Below, piece after piece: positions 1-7,459 of a stretch of 64,000 nt of DNA. Numbering within the stretch: position 1 is the stretch's first letter; each line of letters opens with the position of its first letter. Source of the stretch: JAHTBL01 sp038532735 (lineage in GTDB: Bacteria; Pseudomonadota; Alphaproteobacteria; Rhodobacterales; Rhodobacteraceae); NCBI GenBank assembly GCA_038532735.1, contig JBCBAC010000006.1, positions 1 to 64,000 on the forward strand. Reading direction: 5' to 3'. The translations under genes and the position numbers were made by a program. A model generated the notes under the pieces. That model did no database searches. It worked only from the letters and a program-made list of their open reading frames with translations, and was not told the DNA's origin.

Positions 1-33
1 ATTGGTTGCAAGACCGCAAAAGGTGCGTTGTGG

Positions 34-70
34 AAAACCGGTTCCAGCGAGAAGCGGGGGCCGGTTTTTT
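34..70. terminator. Bidirectional-looking intrinsic terminator
   Basis: Perfect 8-bp arms AAAACCGG (34-41) and CCGGTTTT (61-68) enclose a 19-base loop and are followed by T's on the + strand. The minus strand also ends in a T-rich tail. It lies just past the stop of the leftward L,D-transpeptidase and may also end a rightward gene outside the window. Confidence 0.6.
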
Positions 71-74
71 CATG

Positions 75-659
75 TCAGATGATACGCACCTGCGTGCCAA
101 TCGGCGTGATCTCGTAAAGCTCGGCAATGAACTCATTGTAAAGACCAATGCAGCCAGAGGAAGACCGCCGCCCGATCTTGCGCGTGTCGTGGGTCCCGTG
201 AATCAGATAGGCGGGCCATGTCAGATACATCGCATGGGTGCCTAAAGGATTATCCGGACCGGGAGGCATATATTCCAGCGTCGGGTCCCGCTCGATCATG
301 CTGGGTGTCGGGGTCCAATCCGGCCCGACGCGCTTGCGCACGACCTTGGTGTAGCCGCGCTTGGTCAGCTCTTCACTCATGGGAACAGAGGTCGGGTAGA
401 CGCGATAGTCCGTGCCGTCGCCGCTCCAGAAATGAAGCGAGCGCGACACCGTGTCAGCCACAATCGCCGCCACGCCCAAATCGTCGAAGTGATCACGCCA
501 ATCCTGTGTGGCCCAGCTTGAGATGTTGCGCGGGGCGGTAGCGGGCGTATCTGGGTTAATGTTAGCCTCAAACTCTGTATCTTGAGCGCGGAGGGTGCCA
601 GTCAAAGCAAGACTGCTTAGGCCAGCGCCGACAAAGCTGCGACGGGTCAAACGTGTCAT
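75..659 (-). CDS. L,D-transpeptidase (YkuD family), Tat-exported, copy 1
   Basis: 194-aa YkuD-family L,D-transpeptidase. Such enzymes make 3-3 cross-links in peptidoglycan or attach proteins to it in the periplasm, using a catalytic cysteine. The N-terminus has a twin-arginine pattern (LTRRSFVGAGLSS) and a hydrophobic stretch ending near AQ at about residue 26. The catalytic block reads IHGTHDTRKIG then SSSGCIGLYNE, with the nucleophile at Cys170. The usual SHGCIRL is replaced by SSGCIGL, so the His and Arg are absent; the next gene has the same change. That gene is a close paralogue in the same orientation, so this is a tandem duplication. The cellular target (cross-linking or protein anchoring) cannot be told from sequence. 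Confidence 0.88.
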   Translation of the reverse strand: MTRLTRRSFVGAGLSSLALTGTLRAQDTEFEANINPDTPATAPRNISSWATQDWRDHFDDLGVAAIVADTVSRSLHFWSGDGTDYRVYPTSVPMSEELTKRGYTKVVRKRVGPDWTPTPSMIERDPTLEYMPPGPDNPLGTHAMYLTWPAYLIHGTHDTRKIGRRSSSGCIGLYNEFIAELYEITPIGTQVRII

Positions 660-750
660 GGAATGTGCCTCAAATGTTATTCATTGCAGCGGTTGTGCCG
701 AATGCTTTGAAGGCAAGCCACTCACATTTCAGCGAGGTGCGGCGAACGCG

Positions 751-1293
751 CTAAATGACGCGCACTTGCGCCCCGATAGGGGTGACGGCGAAGAGATCGG
801 CAATGTATTCATTGTAAAGCCCGATGCAGCCCGACGAGGACCGCCGCCCGATCTTGCGCGTGTCATGGGTGCCGTGGATGAGATAGGCGGGCCAGCTGAG
901 ATACATCGCATGGGTGCCCAGCGGATTGTCCGGTCCGGGCGGCATGTATTCCAGCGTCGGGTCGCGTCTGAGCATATTGGCCGTCGGTGTCCAATCCGGC
1001 CCAACCCGCTTGCGCACAATCCGCGTGTAGCCACGGCGCGTCATGTCCTCGGTCATGGGAACAGAGGTGGGGTAGACGCGGTAATCCGTCCCATCCCCGC
1101 TCCAGAAATGCAGTGTTTTGGAGGTCGTATCACACAGGATTGCCGCCTTACCGAGACTGCTGAAATGATCCTGCCAGCGTTGCGCAACCCAACCCGACAG
1201 ATTGCGCTGGGCGGCATGTGCGGCGCCAGCGCCGGCCAAAGCCGCGCTCGACAAACCAGTCCAGATGAAATGACGACGGGTCAGCAGGGACAT
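751..1293 (-). CDS. L,D-transpeptidase (YkuD family), Tat-exported, copy 2
   Basis: 180-aa paralogue of the gene downstream. From FWSGDGTDYRVYPTSVPM to the C-terminus the two are nearly colinear and share the block IHGTHDTRKIGRRSSSGC, with catalytic Cys156 here. The N-terminus has a Tat-like LTRRHF motif, a hydrophobic segment and an Ala-rich cleavage region (GAGAAHA). It lacks the roughly 15-residue acidic linker that copy 1 carries after its signal peptide. A gap of about 90 bp separates the copies, so they could be co-transcribed. The gene is divergent from the DMT permease gene across about 100 bp. Periplasmic peptidoglycan remodelling is the family role. Confidence 0.88.
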   Translation of the reverse strand: MSLLTRRHFIWTGLSSAALAGAGAAHAAQRNLSGWVAQRWQDHFSSLGKAAILCDTTSKTLHFWSGDGTDYRVYPTSVPMTEDMTRRGYTRIVRKRVGPDWTPTANMLRRDPTLEYMPPGPDNPLGTHAMYLSWPAYLIHGTHDTRKIGRRSSSGCIGLYNEYIADLFAVTPIGAQVRVI

Positions 1294-1398
1294 AAAACAC
1301 CTCCGATTGTTCAGGTGACCTGCTAACGCGCAAGAGGTGCCATGGGTTCCGGCGCAGAAAAGAGATGCAGGGCCCGCCGTGCTGACCTACACAAAACC

Positions 1399-2331
1399 AT
1401 GACCGCTGATCGCCCCCTTCTTGGTATCCTGCTGATGCTTGGCTTTTGCATCCTCGCGCCGCTTGGCGACGGGATCGCAAAACTGCTGGGCGAGACGATG
1501 GCGCTTTTGCAAATTCTGATTGCACGTTTTGCAGTGCAAGCGCTGGCATTGGCCCCAATGGTCTGGGCGCAGTCGAAGTCGTTGCGTTTCAGCCGCCGCA
1601 TCTGGCGGCTGACGGTTCAGCGCACGGTGCTGCATATTATCGGGATCGGCGCAATGTTCACATCGTTGCGCTATTTGCCGCTGGCCGATGCCATCGCGAT
1701 TGCGTTTGTGATGCCGTTTATCATGCTCTTACTGGGCAAATTCGTTCTGGACGAACAGGTCGGCGCGCACCGGCTCGCGGCCTGTGTCGTAGGATTCCTC
1801 GGCACGCTTCTGGTGATTCAGCCGAATTTTGTGGATGTCGGTGCTGCGGCCTTACTTCCGCTTCTGGTCGCCGTGGTGTTTGCACTTTTCATGCTAACGA
1901 CTCGGCAGATGGCGAAGGATGTTGACCCGATCACGTTGCAAGCCGTCAGCGGCGCGTTGGCGACCGTCATTCTGCTTATTGCGTTACTGATCGCGCGGGC
2001 TGTGGGCAGCCCCATCGCCCTGATGGTTTGGGACAACGCCGTATCTGTGATGTTGCTGCTCGCAGCCGGTTTGATCGGCACGGTGGCGCATCTGCTCATG
2101 ACATGGTCCCTGCGCTTTGCGCCATCAGCCACCTTGGCCCCGATGCAATATCTGGAAATCCCGTTCGCAACCGTGATTGGCTATCTGGTGTTTCGCGATC
2201 TGCCCAATGGGCTGGCCGCCCTTGGCATTGCGATCACCATGTCCGCGGGGCTCTATATTATCTTGCGGGAACGCCGTCTGGGTCGGCAAGCGCCTGCATC
2301 ACAGAGGCCGCAGACACCGCCGGCAGTGTGA
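1399..2331 (+). CDS. EamA/DMT-family permease
   Basis: 310-aa inner-membrane permease of the drug/metabolite transporter superfamily with about ten hydrophobic segments arranged as two EamA repeats. The start at MTADRPLLGILLMLGF is preferred over an upstream ATG at 1342 because the extra 19 residues are charged, Arg-rich and unlike a transporter N-terminus. The typical end-of-repeat motif ATLAPMQYLEIPFATVIGYLVF is present at about residues 235-256. The substrate is unknown; relatives export amino acids, nucleosides or S-adenosylmethionine. The 3' end overlaps the convergent thiamine pyrophosphokinase gene by 74 bp. Confidence 0.85.
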   Translation: MTADRPLLGILLMLGFCILAPLGDGIAKLLGETMALLQILIARFAVQALALAPMVWAQSKSLRFSRRIWRLTVQRTVLHIIGIGAMFTSLRYLPLADAIAIAFVMPFIMLLLGKFVLDEQVGAHRLAACVVGFLGTLLVIQPNFVDVGAAALLPLLVAVVFALFMLTTRQMAKDVDPITLQAVSGALATVILLIALLIARAVGSPIALMVWDNAVSVMLLLAAGLIGTVAHLLMTWSLRFAPSATLAPMQYLEIPFATVIGYLVFRDLPNGLAALGIAITMSAGLYIILRERRLGRQAPASQRPQTPPAV

Positions 2332-2932
2332 CCAGAACCGCGCGACGGTCAGAGATTAGCGAGACCGGCCCGGTCACGATGTTCGAGGTGCTGGTCTGAC
2401 CACCCGGTTCCATCCGCACATCTTTCAGCGGCCAGCGGACGCCCGCGCTTGTGATTGTGACAGGGCTCAACGGAAAGAAGCTCAAATCGCTGCCCACGGG
2501 CAGATCAAGCCGCAGACTTGGCGGCGCGATAAAGGCCAGCTCTGCCCCGCGCAGGATCACGCAAGGCGGGGTCTCAACCCGCAAGAGCGTGTTAAAGACA
2601 GCCAGTTCATGGTCCAGCCGCGCGCCGGAGAAACCGACAGCAATCACCAGCGGAGCTGCAATGCGGGTCAGGCATTTCTCAAAATCGGTGCTGTCTTGTT
2701 CTGGGATATGATGCAAGCGGTCCGCCGGGATCTCTGCCCGGCGCGCGAGTGGCAAGCTATCGAAGTCCCCAATGACGGCATCGGGGATGCGTCCTGCGTC
2801 CAGAAGCGCCAGCGCCCCGCTGTCTGCTGCGACCACCATGTCGCCCATCGCAAGGGCCTGAGAAAGAATCCCTTTTTCAATTGGCGCGCCGCCGACTAAA
2901 ATGACCGGTGCCTGGGAATGAACAATAACCAT
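2258..2932 (-). CDS. thiN: Thiamine pyrophosphokinase
   Basis: 224-aa cytoplasmic enzyme that transfers pyrophosphate from ATP to thiamine to make thiamine diphosphate. Family motifs are MVVAADSGALALLDAG and the acidic DAVIGDFDSL loop that binds Mg-ATP, then VGFSGARLDHELAVFNTLL, where the RLDH segment is typical. The open frame extends 81 codons further upstream, but that part overlaps the divergent acidic-protein gene and has no family match. The start at MVIVHSQAPVILVGGAP gives the normal length; an ATG at 2983 is a less likely alternative. The 3' end overlaps the DMT gene. Confidence 0.88.
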   Translation of the reverse strand: MVIVHSQAPVILVGGAPIEKGILSQALAMGDMVVAADSGALALLDAGRIPDAVIGDFDSLPLARRAEIPADRLHHIPEQDSTDFEKCLTRIAAPLVIAVGFSGARLDHELAVFNTLLRVETPPCVILRGAELAFIAPPSLRLDLPVGSDLSFFPLSPVTITSAGVRWPLKDVRMEPGGQTSTSNIVTGPVSLISDRRAVLVTLPAVSAASVMQALADPDGVPAR

Positions 2933-3080
2933 GATGCTGCCGCCATTACCTTCGTGTTTCGAAACAGTCCACATTTCGGCCATGAAATAATACCGCAAAA
3001 ATCTTGGTTTTGTTCCTTTCTGCGAACCAAAGGCTGGTATCACTGGCTTTGCTGGGACTGGGAAGAAAGCGAGCAGACCG

Positions 3081-5033
3081 ATGGTAGGTGCGAGTAAAAT
3101 ACTCACCGTCTCATACGGAACTTTCTCTTGTACGTTAGAGGGTTTCGACGATTCGTTCTCCACGATGAAAGCCATCGCGGAGTATTTCAGGGATTTGGCG
3201 GCAGATGACCGCTATTTCGGCGCGGAACCTCCGACGCCGGACGCCGACATGCTGGCGCGCATCGCCGAGCGCGAGATTGAGCGCCGCGTGGATGCACGGT
3301 TCGACGGCGAAAACGTCGTATTGCGGGCGTCCGAGACAGCGCCTGCCGCTGCGGCAGCGTTGGCTAGTGAAGCGGTCGAGACCGCTGCCGAGGCCTTAGA
3401 CGAACCTGCTCCGGCACCAGTCGAGAAGCCGGTTGAGGAGGTCGTTGAGGCCTCAGAAGAGACACCGGTTGCCAACATCGAGGCCGAAACCGTCGCCACC
3501 GACGTTGAAGAAGTTGCGCCCAGCGCCGACACAACCGACGCCAATGACGCGGCTGATGACGATGCGATTGCGGCCTTCATGGCCGAAACACCGGTCGAGG
3601 ATGTTGTCGAAGTCGAGACTCCAGTTATCGAAACCCCCACGCCTGTCGTGCATCCCGATGCCGACAGCATCGCCGCGAAACTGCAGCGCATTCGTGCCGT
3701 TGTGGCCCCGGGCGAAGACAATGACGACAGCATCTTCACCGAAGATCAGCATGCCGATCCAATGGAAGAGGCGCCAGCTGATGTGATCGCTGAGGTTGAT
3801 GCGGAAAGCATCGACGTTGAAGAGGACTTCGAAGAGACTGCGCAGACGCTTGACGCCGAGGCCGAGCCTATCGTGGAAGTGGTCGAAGCAGAGCCTATCG
3901 CGCAAGTCGAAGAAAAGGCATATGACGAAGAGGTTGAGGCTGACGACGTGGATATTTCCGCGGTTATGTCTGCCCTGTCCGAAGAAGAAACCCCTGCGGA
4001 CGAAAGCACCGTTGAAGCCGAGGCGGATGAGCCGGTAGAGGCCGATGCGGAAGAACCGGCACAAGGCCGCGTCTTCAAGGTGAAATCCACCGCTCTGGAA
4101 GCCGCACTTGCGGCGGATGCAGAGGCGACGGAAACCGCTGCTGCTGACGAAGATCTAGATGCGGAAGATGCGCAGGACACCGCTGAGGCAGACGATATCG
4201 ACATGTCGATCTTCGAAGAGGATGACAGCGACGATGCTGACAGTGACCTGAGCCCAGAAGAAGAAGCCGAACTGATGGCCGAACTGGCCGAGGTTGCCCG
4301 CGACACGGAAGCAGAGACCGCACAGGACCGCGATGGCGCCGCCATTCTGGCGAGCCTTGACGATCCAGAGCCCGCTATCGACCGCATCATGGAAAAAACC
4401 AATGATGCGCTTGAAACGCCCGAGAATGGCCGCAAGCGCGAGGCGATCTCTCATCTGAAGGCTGCAGTTGCCGCGACCGAAGCGGACCGCAAGTTAAACG
4501 GTGAAGAAACGCAAAGCGAAGATCAAACCGAAAGCTACCGCGAGGATCTGGCCCAGGTGGTGCGCCCCAAACGCGCAACGCCCATCGCCTCCACGCGGAC
4601 GCGTCCGACGCGCCCTGCCGCACCGTTGAAGCTGGTCGCCGAACAGCGTGTGGACACGACAACCGCTGACGCTGCCGCGCCTAGCTCTCCCGTGCGCCCG
4701 CGCCGGATTAGCAAGACGCAAGCAGCCACGCAGGACAGCGAAGGCGGTTTCGCCGAGTTCGCCCAGAGCGCCGGAGCCAGCGAGTTGCCAGACCTTCTGG
4801 AGGCAGCTGCTGCTTACACGGCGTATGTCGAGGGCCGCGAGAACTTCACGCGCCCACAGGTTATGCGCCGCGCGGCGGCTGTGGCCGGCAAGGATGGGTT
4901 CTCGCGCGAAGATGGCTTGCGGTCCTTTGGTCAGCTCTTGCGCGAAGGCAAGATCAACAAGCTGAGCCGTGGGCAGTTCGTCGTCTCTGAAGAGACGCGG
5001 TTCCGCCCGAATGCAAGGATCGCAGGCGAATAG
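3081..5033 (+). CDS. Large acidic protein of Rhodobacterales type, function unknown
   Basis: 650-aa soluble protein. Residues 1-75 form a folded N-terminal module (SKILTVSYGTFSCTLEGFDD, then AIAEYFRDLAADDRYFGAEPP). Residues about 80-440 are an extreme Asp/Glu/Ala/Val low-complexity region, and residues about 470-570 are basic and Pro/Thr-rich. The C-terminus (about 570-650) looks like a small helical domain containing RPQVMRRAAAVAG and GLRSFGQLLREGKINKLSRG. I recall similar proteins in this order, sometimes labelled CheA-like or lipoprotein, but I see no histidine kinase, receiver or lipobox. The charge separation suggests a scaffold or nucleoid-associated role; that is only inference. It is transcribed alone and followed by a strong terminator. 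Confidence 0.8.
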   Translation: MVGASKILTVSYGTFSCTLEGFDDSFSTMKAIAEYFRDLAADDRYFGAEPPTPDADMLARIAEREIERRVDARFDGENVVLRASETAPAAAAALASEAVETAAEALDEPAPAPVEKPVEEVVEASEETPVANIEAETVATDVEEVAPSADTTDANDAADDDAIAAFMAETPVEDVVEVETPVIETPTPVVHPDADSIAAKLQRIRAVVAPGEDNDDSIFTEDQHADPMEEAPADVIAEVDAESIDVEEDFEETAQTLDAEAEPIVEVVEAEPIAQVEEKAYDEEVEADDVDISAVMSALSEEETPADESTVEAEADEPVEADAEEPAQGRVFKVKSTALEAALAADAEATETAAADEDLDAEDAQDTAEADDIDMSIFEEDDSDDADSDLSPEEEAELMAELAEVARDTEAETAQDRDGAAILASLDDPEPAIDRIMEKTNDALETPENGRKREAISHLKAAVAATEADRKLNGEETQSEDQTESYREDLAQVVRPKRATPIASTRTRPTRPAAPLKLVAEQRVDTTTADAAAPSSPVRPRRISKTQAATQDSEGGFAEFAQSAGASELPDLLEAAAAYTAYVEGRENFTRPQVMRRAAAVAGKDGFSREDGLRSFGQLLREGKINKLSRGQFVVSEETRFRPNARIAGE

Positions 5034-5060
5034 GAATTGGTCTGCTCGACCAATGGGAAA

Positions 5061-5088
5061 GGCGGCGCCGGAAACGGGCCGCCTTTTT
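5061..5088 (+). terminator. Rho-independent terminator of the acidic-protein gene
   Basis: GGCGGC (5061-5066) pairs with GCCGCC (5078-5083). An inner CCG/CGG pair closes a GAAA tetraloop, and five T's follow. It lies 27 bp past the stop codon. Confidence 0.85.
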
Positions 5089-5166
5089 CTATTTCAGTTG
5101 TGTTGGAGAGGTTTTGCGCTTGCCTTCGGCAATCGCCTGGCGCGTTTTTCTTACGAAAAACGAGCT

Positions 5167-5199
5167 GCCTCCGGCGGGAGTTTTTCTGCCAAGATAAAG
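5167..5199 (+). repeat. Dispersed intergenic repeat, copy R1
   Basis: A roughly 33-bp unit beginning GCCTCCGGCGGGAG, then a T-run, then GCCAAGATAAAG. Related copies occur at 6834-6865 (minus), 38879-38911 (minus), 43744-43777 (plus) and, weakly, 14761-14790 (minus). The CTCCggcgGGAG core can fold into a small hairpin followed by T's, so this copy may help terminate transcription. It ends four bases before the stop of the DUF2842 gene. Confidence 0.6.
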
Positions 5200-5203
5200 A
5201 CGA

Positions 5204-5434
5204 TCAGTCGTGTTGTTCAGGCGCATCAGGGTCTGCTTGGCCGACGCCTTTGAAGATGAACTTGAACGGAATCGCCCAGACAATGCCGAGGGCCACATAG
5301 ACCGCGAATTCGACCCAGAGCGGTGGACGGCCCAGCCAATTCATAATCGTGACTGCCGCCACAATATAAGCAGGCAACCCCAGAAGCAGGATCACCAGCG
5401 ACCAGCGGCGGCGGGCTTTGTAAGACAGGCTCAT
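5204..5434 (-). CDS. DUF2842 small membrane protein
   Basis: 76-aa protein with two hydrophobic segments (RWSLVILLLGLPAYIVAAVTIM and LWVEFAVYVALGIVWAIPFKFIF), ending in an acidic tail. The pattern matches DUF2842, of unknown function and common in alphaproteobacteria. The start MSLSYKARRR is chosen because AAAGAGG lies just upstream; the longer frame starting at 5485 would overlap the end of purA. It follows purA by 10 bp on the same strand, so co-transcription is likely. Confidence 0.8.
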   Translation of the reverse strand: MSLSYKARRRWSLVILLLGLPAYIVAAVTIMNWLGRPPLWVEFAVYVALGIVWAIPFKFIFKGVGQADPDAPEQHD

Positions 5435-5444
5435 GCGGGCCTCT

Positions 5445-6737
5445 TTAGTCAGCGAACGGGTCCGTGACGAGGATTGTGTCGTCACGCTCAGGTGACGTGG
5501 AAACTAGGGCAACCGGGCATTGGATCAACTCTTCGATCCGGCGGATATATTTGATCGCTTGCGCAGGCAGATCGGCCCAGCTGCGCGCACCAGCAGTGCT
5601 TTCCTTCCAGCCTTCGATCTCTTCATAGATCGGGGTCACACGCGCTTGCTGATCGGCAGCGGTGGGCAGGTAATCGACCGCTTCGCCATCGAGCATATAG
5701 CCGGTGCAGATCTTGAGCGTCTCCAGCCCATCAAGCACGTCCATCTTGGTCAGCGCAATGCCGTTGACGCCCGAAAGCACGCAAGTCTGGCGCACCAAAG
5801 CCGCATCAAACCAGCCGCAGCGGCGCGACCGGCCGGTGACGGTGCCTTTCTCGTGGCCCACCGTGGCGAGGTGTTCGCCAACCTCGTCAAAAAGCTCGCA
5901 CGGGAACGGCCCTTCGCCGACGCGGGTCGTGTAGGCTTTGACGATCCCGAGGACGAAATCGACAGACCCCGGCCCCATACCGGTGCCCGTTGCGGCCATA
6001 CCGGAAAGCGTGGTGGAAGACGTCACGAACGGATAGGTGCCGAAATCCACATCCAACAGCGAGCCCTGCGCGCCTTCAAAAAGGATGCGCTGGCCCTTGC
6101 GGCGCCGTTCATTCAGCACTTTCCACACGGGCGCAGCATAGGGCAAGATCTTCGGTGCGATCTCCATCAGTTGCGTTTTGAGCGCGGCGCCATCGACCTC
6201 ATCCAGCCCAAGCCCGCGGCGGAGCGCGTTGTGATGGGTCAACAACCGACCGATGCGCGCATCCAGCGTGGCTTCATCCGCCAGATCCGCAACACGGACA
6301 GAGCGACGACCTACTTTATCCTCATAGGCCGGACCAATGCCGCGCCCGGTGGTGCCGATCTTGGCGACGGAGGTTTGCTCCTCCCGCGCGCGGTCCAGTT
6401 CGCCATGCACAGGCAGGATCAGCGGCGTGTTTTCGGCGATCATCAAATTGTCGGTGCTGATCGTGACGCCCTGCCCTTCGATCTTTTCGATTTCTGAGAC
6501 CAGCGCCCAAGGGTCGAGCACTACACCATTGCCAATCACGCCTAGCTTGCCTTCACGCAGGATGCCGGACGGCAGAAGCGAGAGTTTGTAAACCTTGCCA
6601 TCAATAACCAGCGTGTGACCCGCGTTGTGACCGCCCTGAAAGCGCGCGATCACATCGGCACGCTCGCTCAGCCAATCCACGATCTTGCCTTTGCCCTCGT
6701 CGCCCCATTGTGCGCCGACCACAACCACGTTTGCCAT
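5445..6737 (-). CDS. purA: Adenylosuccinate synthetase
   Basis: 430-aa cytoplasmic enzyme that condenses IMP and aspartate using GTP, the first committed step to AMP. The N-terminal GTP-binding signature GAQWGDEGKGKIVDWL is intact, as are FQGGHNAGHTLVIDGK, TTGRGIGPAYEDK and GPGSVDFVLGIVKAYTTRVG. Length is normal for bacterial PurA. The start MANVVVVGAQWGDEG was chosen; the longer frame adds 51 residues from the leader without family similarity. A leader hairpin lies just upstream (6752-6773), and the DUF2842 gene follows. Confidence 0.97.
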   Translation of the reverse strand: MANVVVVGAQWGDEGKGKIVDWLSERADVIARFQGGHNAGHTLVIDGKVYKLSLLPSGILREGKLGVIGNGVVLDPWALVSEIEKIEGQGVTISTDNLMIAENTPLILPVHGELDRAREEQTSVAKIGTTGRGIGPAYEDKVGRRSVRVADLADEATLDARIGRLLTHHNALRRGLGLDEVDGAALKTQLMEIAPKILPYAAPVWKVLNERRRKGQRILFEGAQGSLLDVDFGTYPFVTSSTTLSGMAATGTGMGPGSVDFVLGIVKAYTTRVGEGPFPCELFDEVGEHLATVGHEKGTVTGRSRRCGWFDAALVRQTCVLSGVNGIALTKMDVLDGLETLKICTGYMLDGEAVDYLPTAADQQARVTPIYEEIEGWKESTAGARSWADLPAQAIKYIRRIEELIQCPVALVSTSPERDDTILVTDPFAD

Positions 6738-6751
6738 GCTGATCCCCGTTC

Positions 6752-6773
6752 GGTGTCTTGAAAAACCGACACC
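6752..6773 (-). promoter_or_regulatory. Leader hairpin upstream of purA
   Basis: GGTGTC (6752-6757) and GACACC (6768-6773) form a 6-bp stem 15 bp before the purA start, read on the minus strand. It could affect translation or overlap a promoter or operator. No known riboswitch class was recognised. Confidence 0.3.
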
Positions 6774-6833
6774 CCTATAGTCGCGCCTTGGCCGGTGCGA
6801 AACCGCTAATTCGCCGCAACCCGGGGTGTGGGT

Positions 6834-6865
6834 TTCATTCTGGCCGAAATATCCCCGCCGGAGGC
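6834..6865 (-). repeat. Dispersed intergenic repeat, copy R2
   Basis: On the minus strand it reads GCCTCCGGCGGGGATATTT followed by CGGCCAGAATGAA. It matches copies R1, R3 and R4 over most positions. It sits between the divergent purA and secG genes, upstream of both. Confidence 0.6.
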
Positions 6866-6933
6866 ATCGCCACCTTGCGGGCGCGCGCAAAGCTGTCTAC
6901 ATACCCGCCAACGCTGAAAGCATCAGGTCTTCC

Positions 6934-7305
6934 ATGGAAAACGTCGTTCTCGTCATCCACCTTCTTCTTGCCCTCGCCTTGATTGGCGTGGTGCTGTTGC
7001 AACGCTCCGAAGGGGGCGGGCTTGGCATGGGCGGCGGTGGCGGTGGCGGCGGCGTCATGTCCGGCCGTGCTGCTGCGACGGCGCTGGGCAAGGTCACCTG
7101 GATCCTCGCGATTGCGTTTATTTGCACGTCGATTGCTTTGACGATTATCGCCGCCCAGAATTCCGCAGGCAGCTCGGTCGTAGACCGTTTGGGCGTGCAG
7201 ATCGACGGCGGCGCGGATGAAGAGACCGCGCCTGTGCCGGATGGCGAAAGCCTGTTGCCCCCTTCCGCAGGTGACAACGCACCGCTGGTGCCCTCGGCCG
7301 ACTAA
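6934..7305 (+). CDS. secG: Preprotein translocase subunit SecG
   Basis: 123-aa inner-membrane subunit of the SecYEG translocon. Two hydrophobic segments (VVLVIHLLLALALIGVVLLQ and VTWILAIAFICTSIALTIIA) flank the conserved QRSEGGGLGMGGG loop, which here has a run of eight glycines before MSGRAA. The C-terminal tail is acidic. The start MENVVLVIHLLL is preferred over the in-frame ATG at 6826, whose extension would translate dispersed repeat R2. It stands upstream of pyrG in the same direction, separated by about 150 bp containing a hairpin. Confidence 0.93.
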   Translation: MENVVLVIHLLLALALIGVVLLQRSEGGGLGMGGGGGGGGVMSGRAAATALGKVTWILAIAFICTSIALTIIAAQNSAGSSVVDRLGVQIDGGADEETAPVPDGESLLPPSAGDNAPLVPSAD

Positions 7306-7349
7306 CACCACAAGCTGTCGCGGCGTCACCTGACGCAGCAACATCATCT

Positions 7350-7383
7350 AGAGGATCGGTTGCCAATCGAGGCCGAATCCTCT
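7350..7383. other. Strong hairpin between secG and pyrG
   Basis: AGAGGAT plus CGG (7350-7359) pairs with CCG, an unpaired A, then ATCCTCT (7373-7383), giving about ten base pairs. No T-run follows on the + strand. It could be a processing site, an attenuator for pyrG or a weak terminator; none can be decided from sequence. Confidence 0.45.
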
Positions 7384-7459
7384 ATATCTCAAATCCCGTG
7401 ATACAGGGCGCTGTGACGGGCTGTTTCCAGACAATTAGACGACTTAGGGGGCACGCTTC

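Noticed and set aside
2933..3175. N-terminal extension of thiamine pyrophosphokinase
   Set aside because: The 81 codons overlap the start of the divergent acidic-protein gene and lack family similarity.
3453..4454. Several long minus-strand open frames in the acidic gene
   Set aside because: They arise from the skewed codon use of an Asp/Glu/Ala-rich coding region and show Ser-rich, low-complexity translations.
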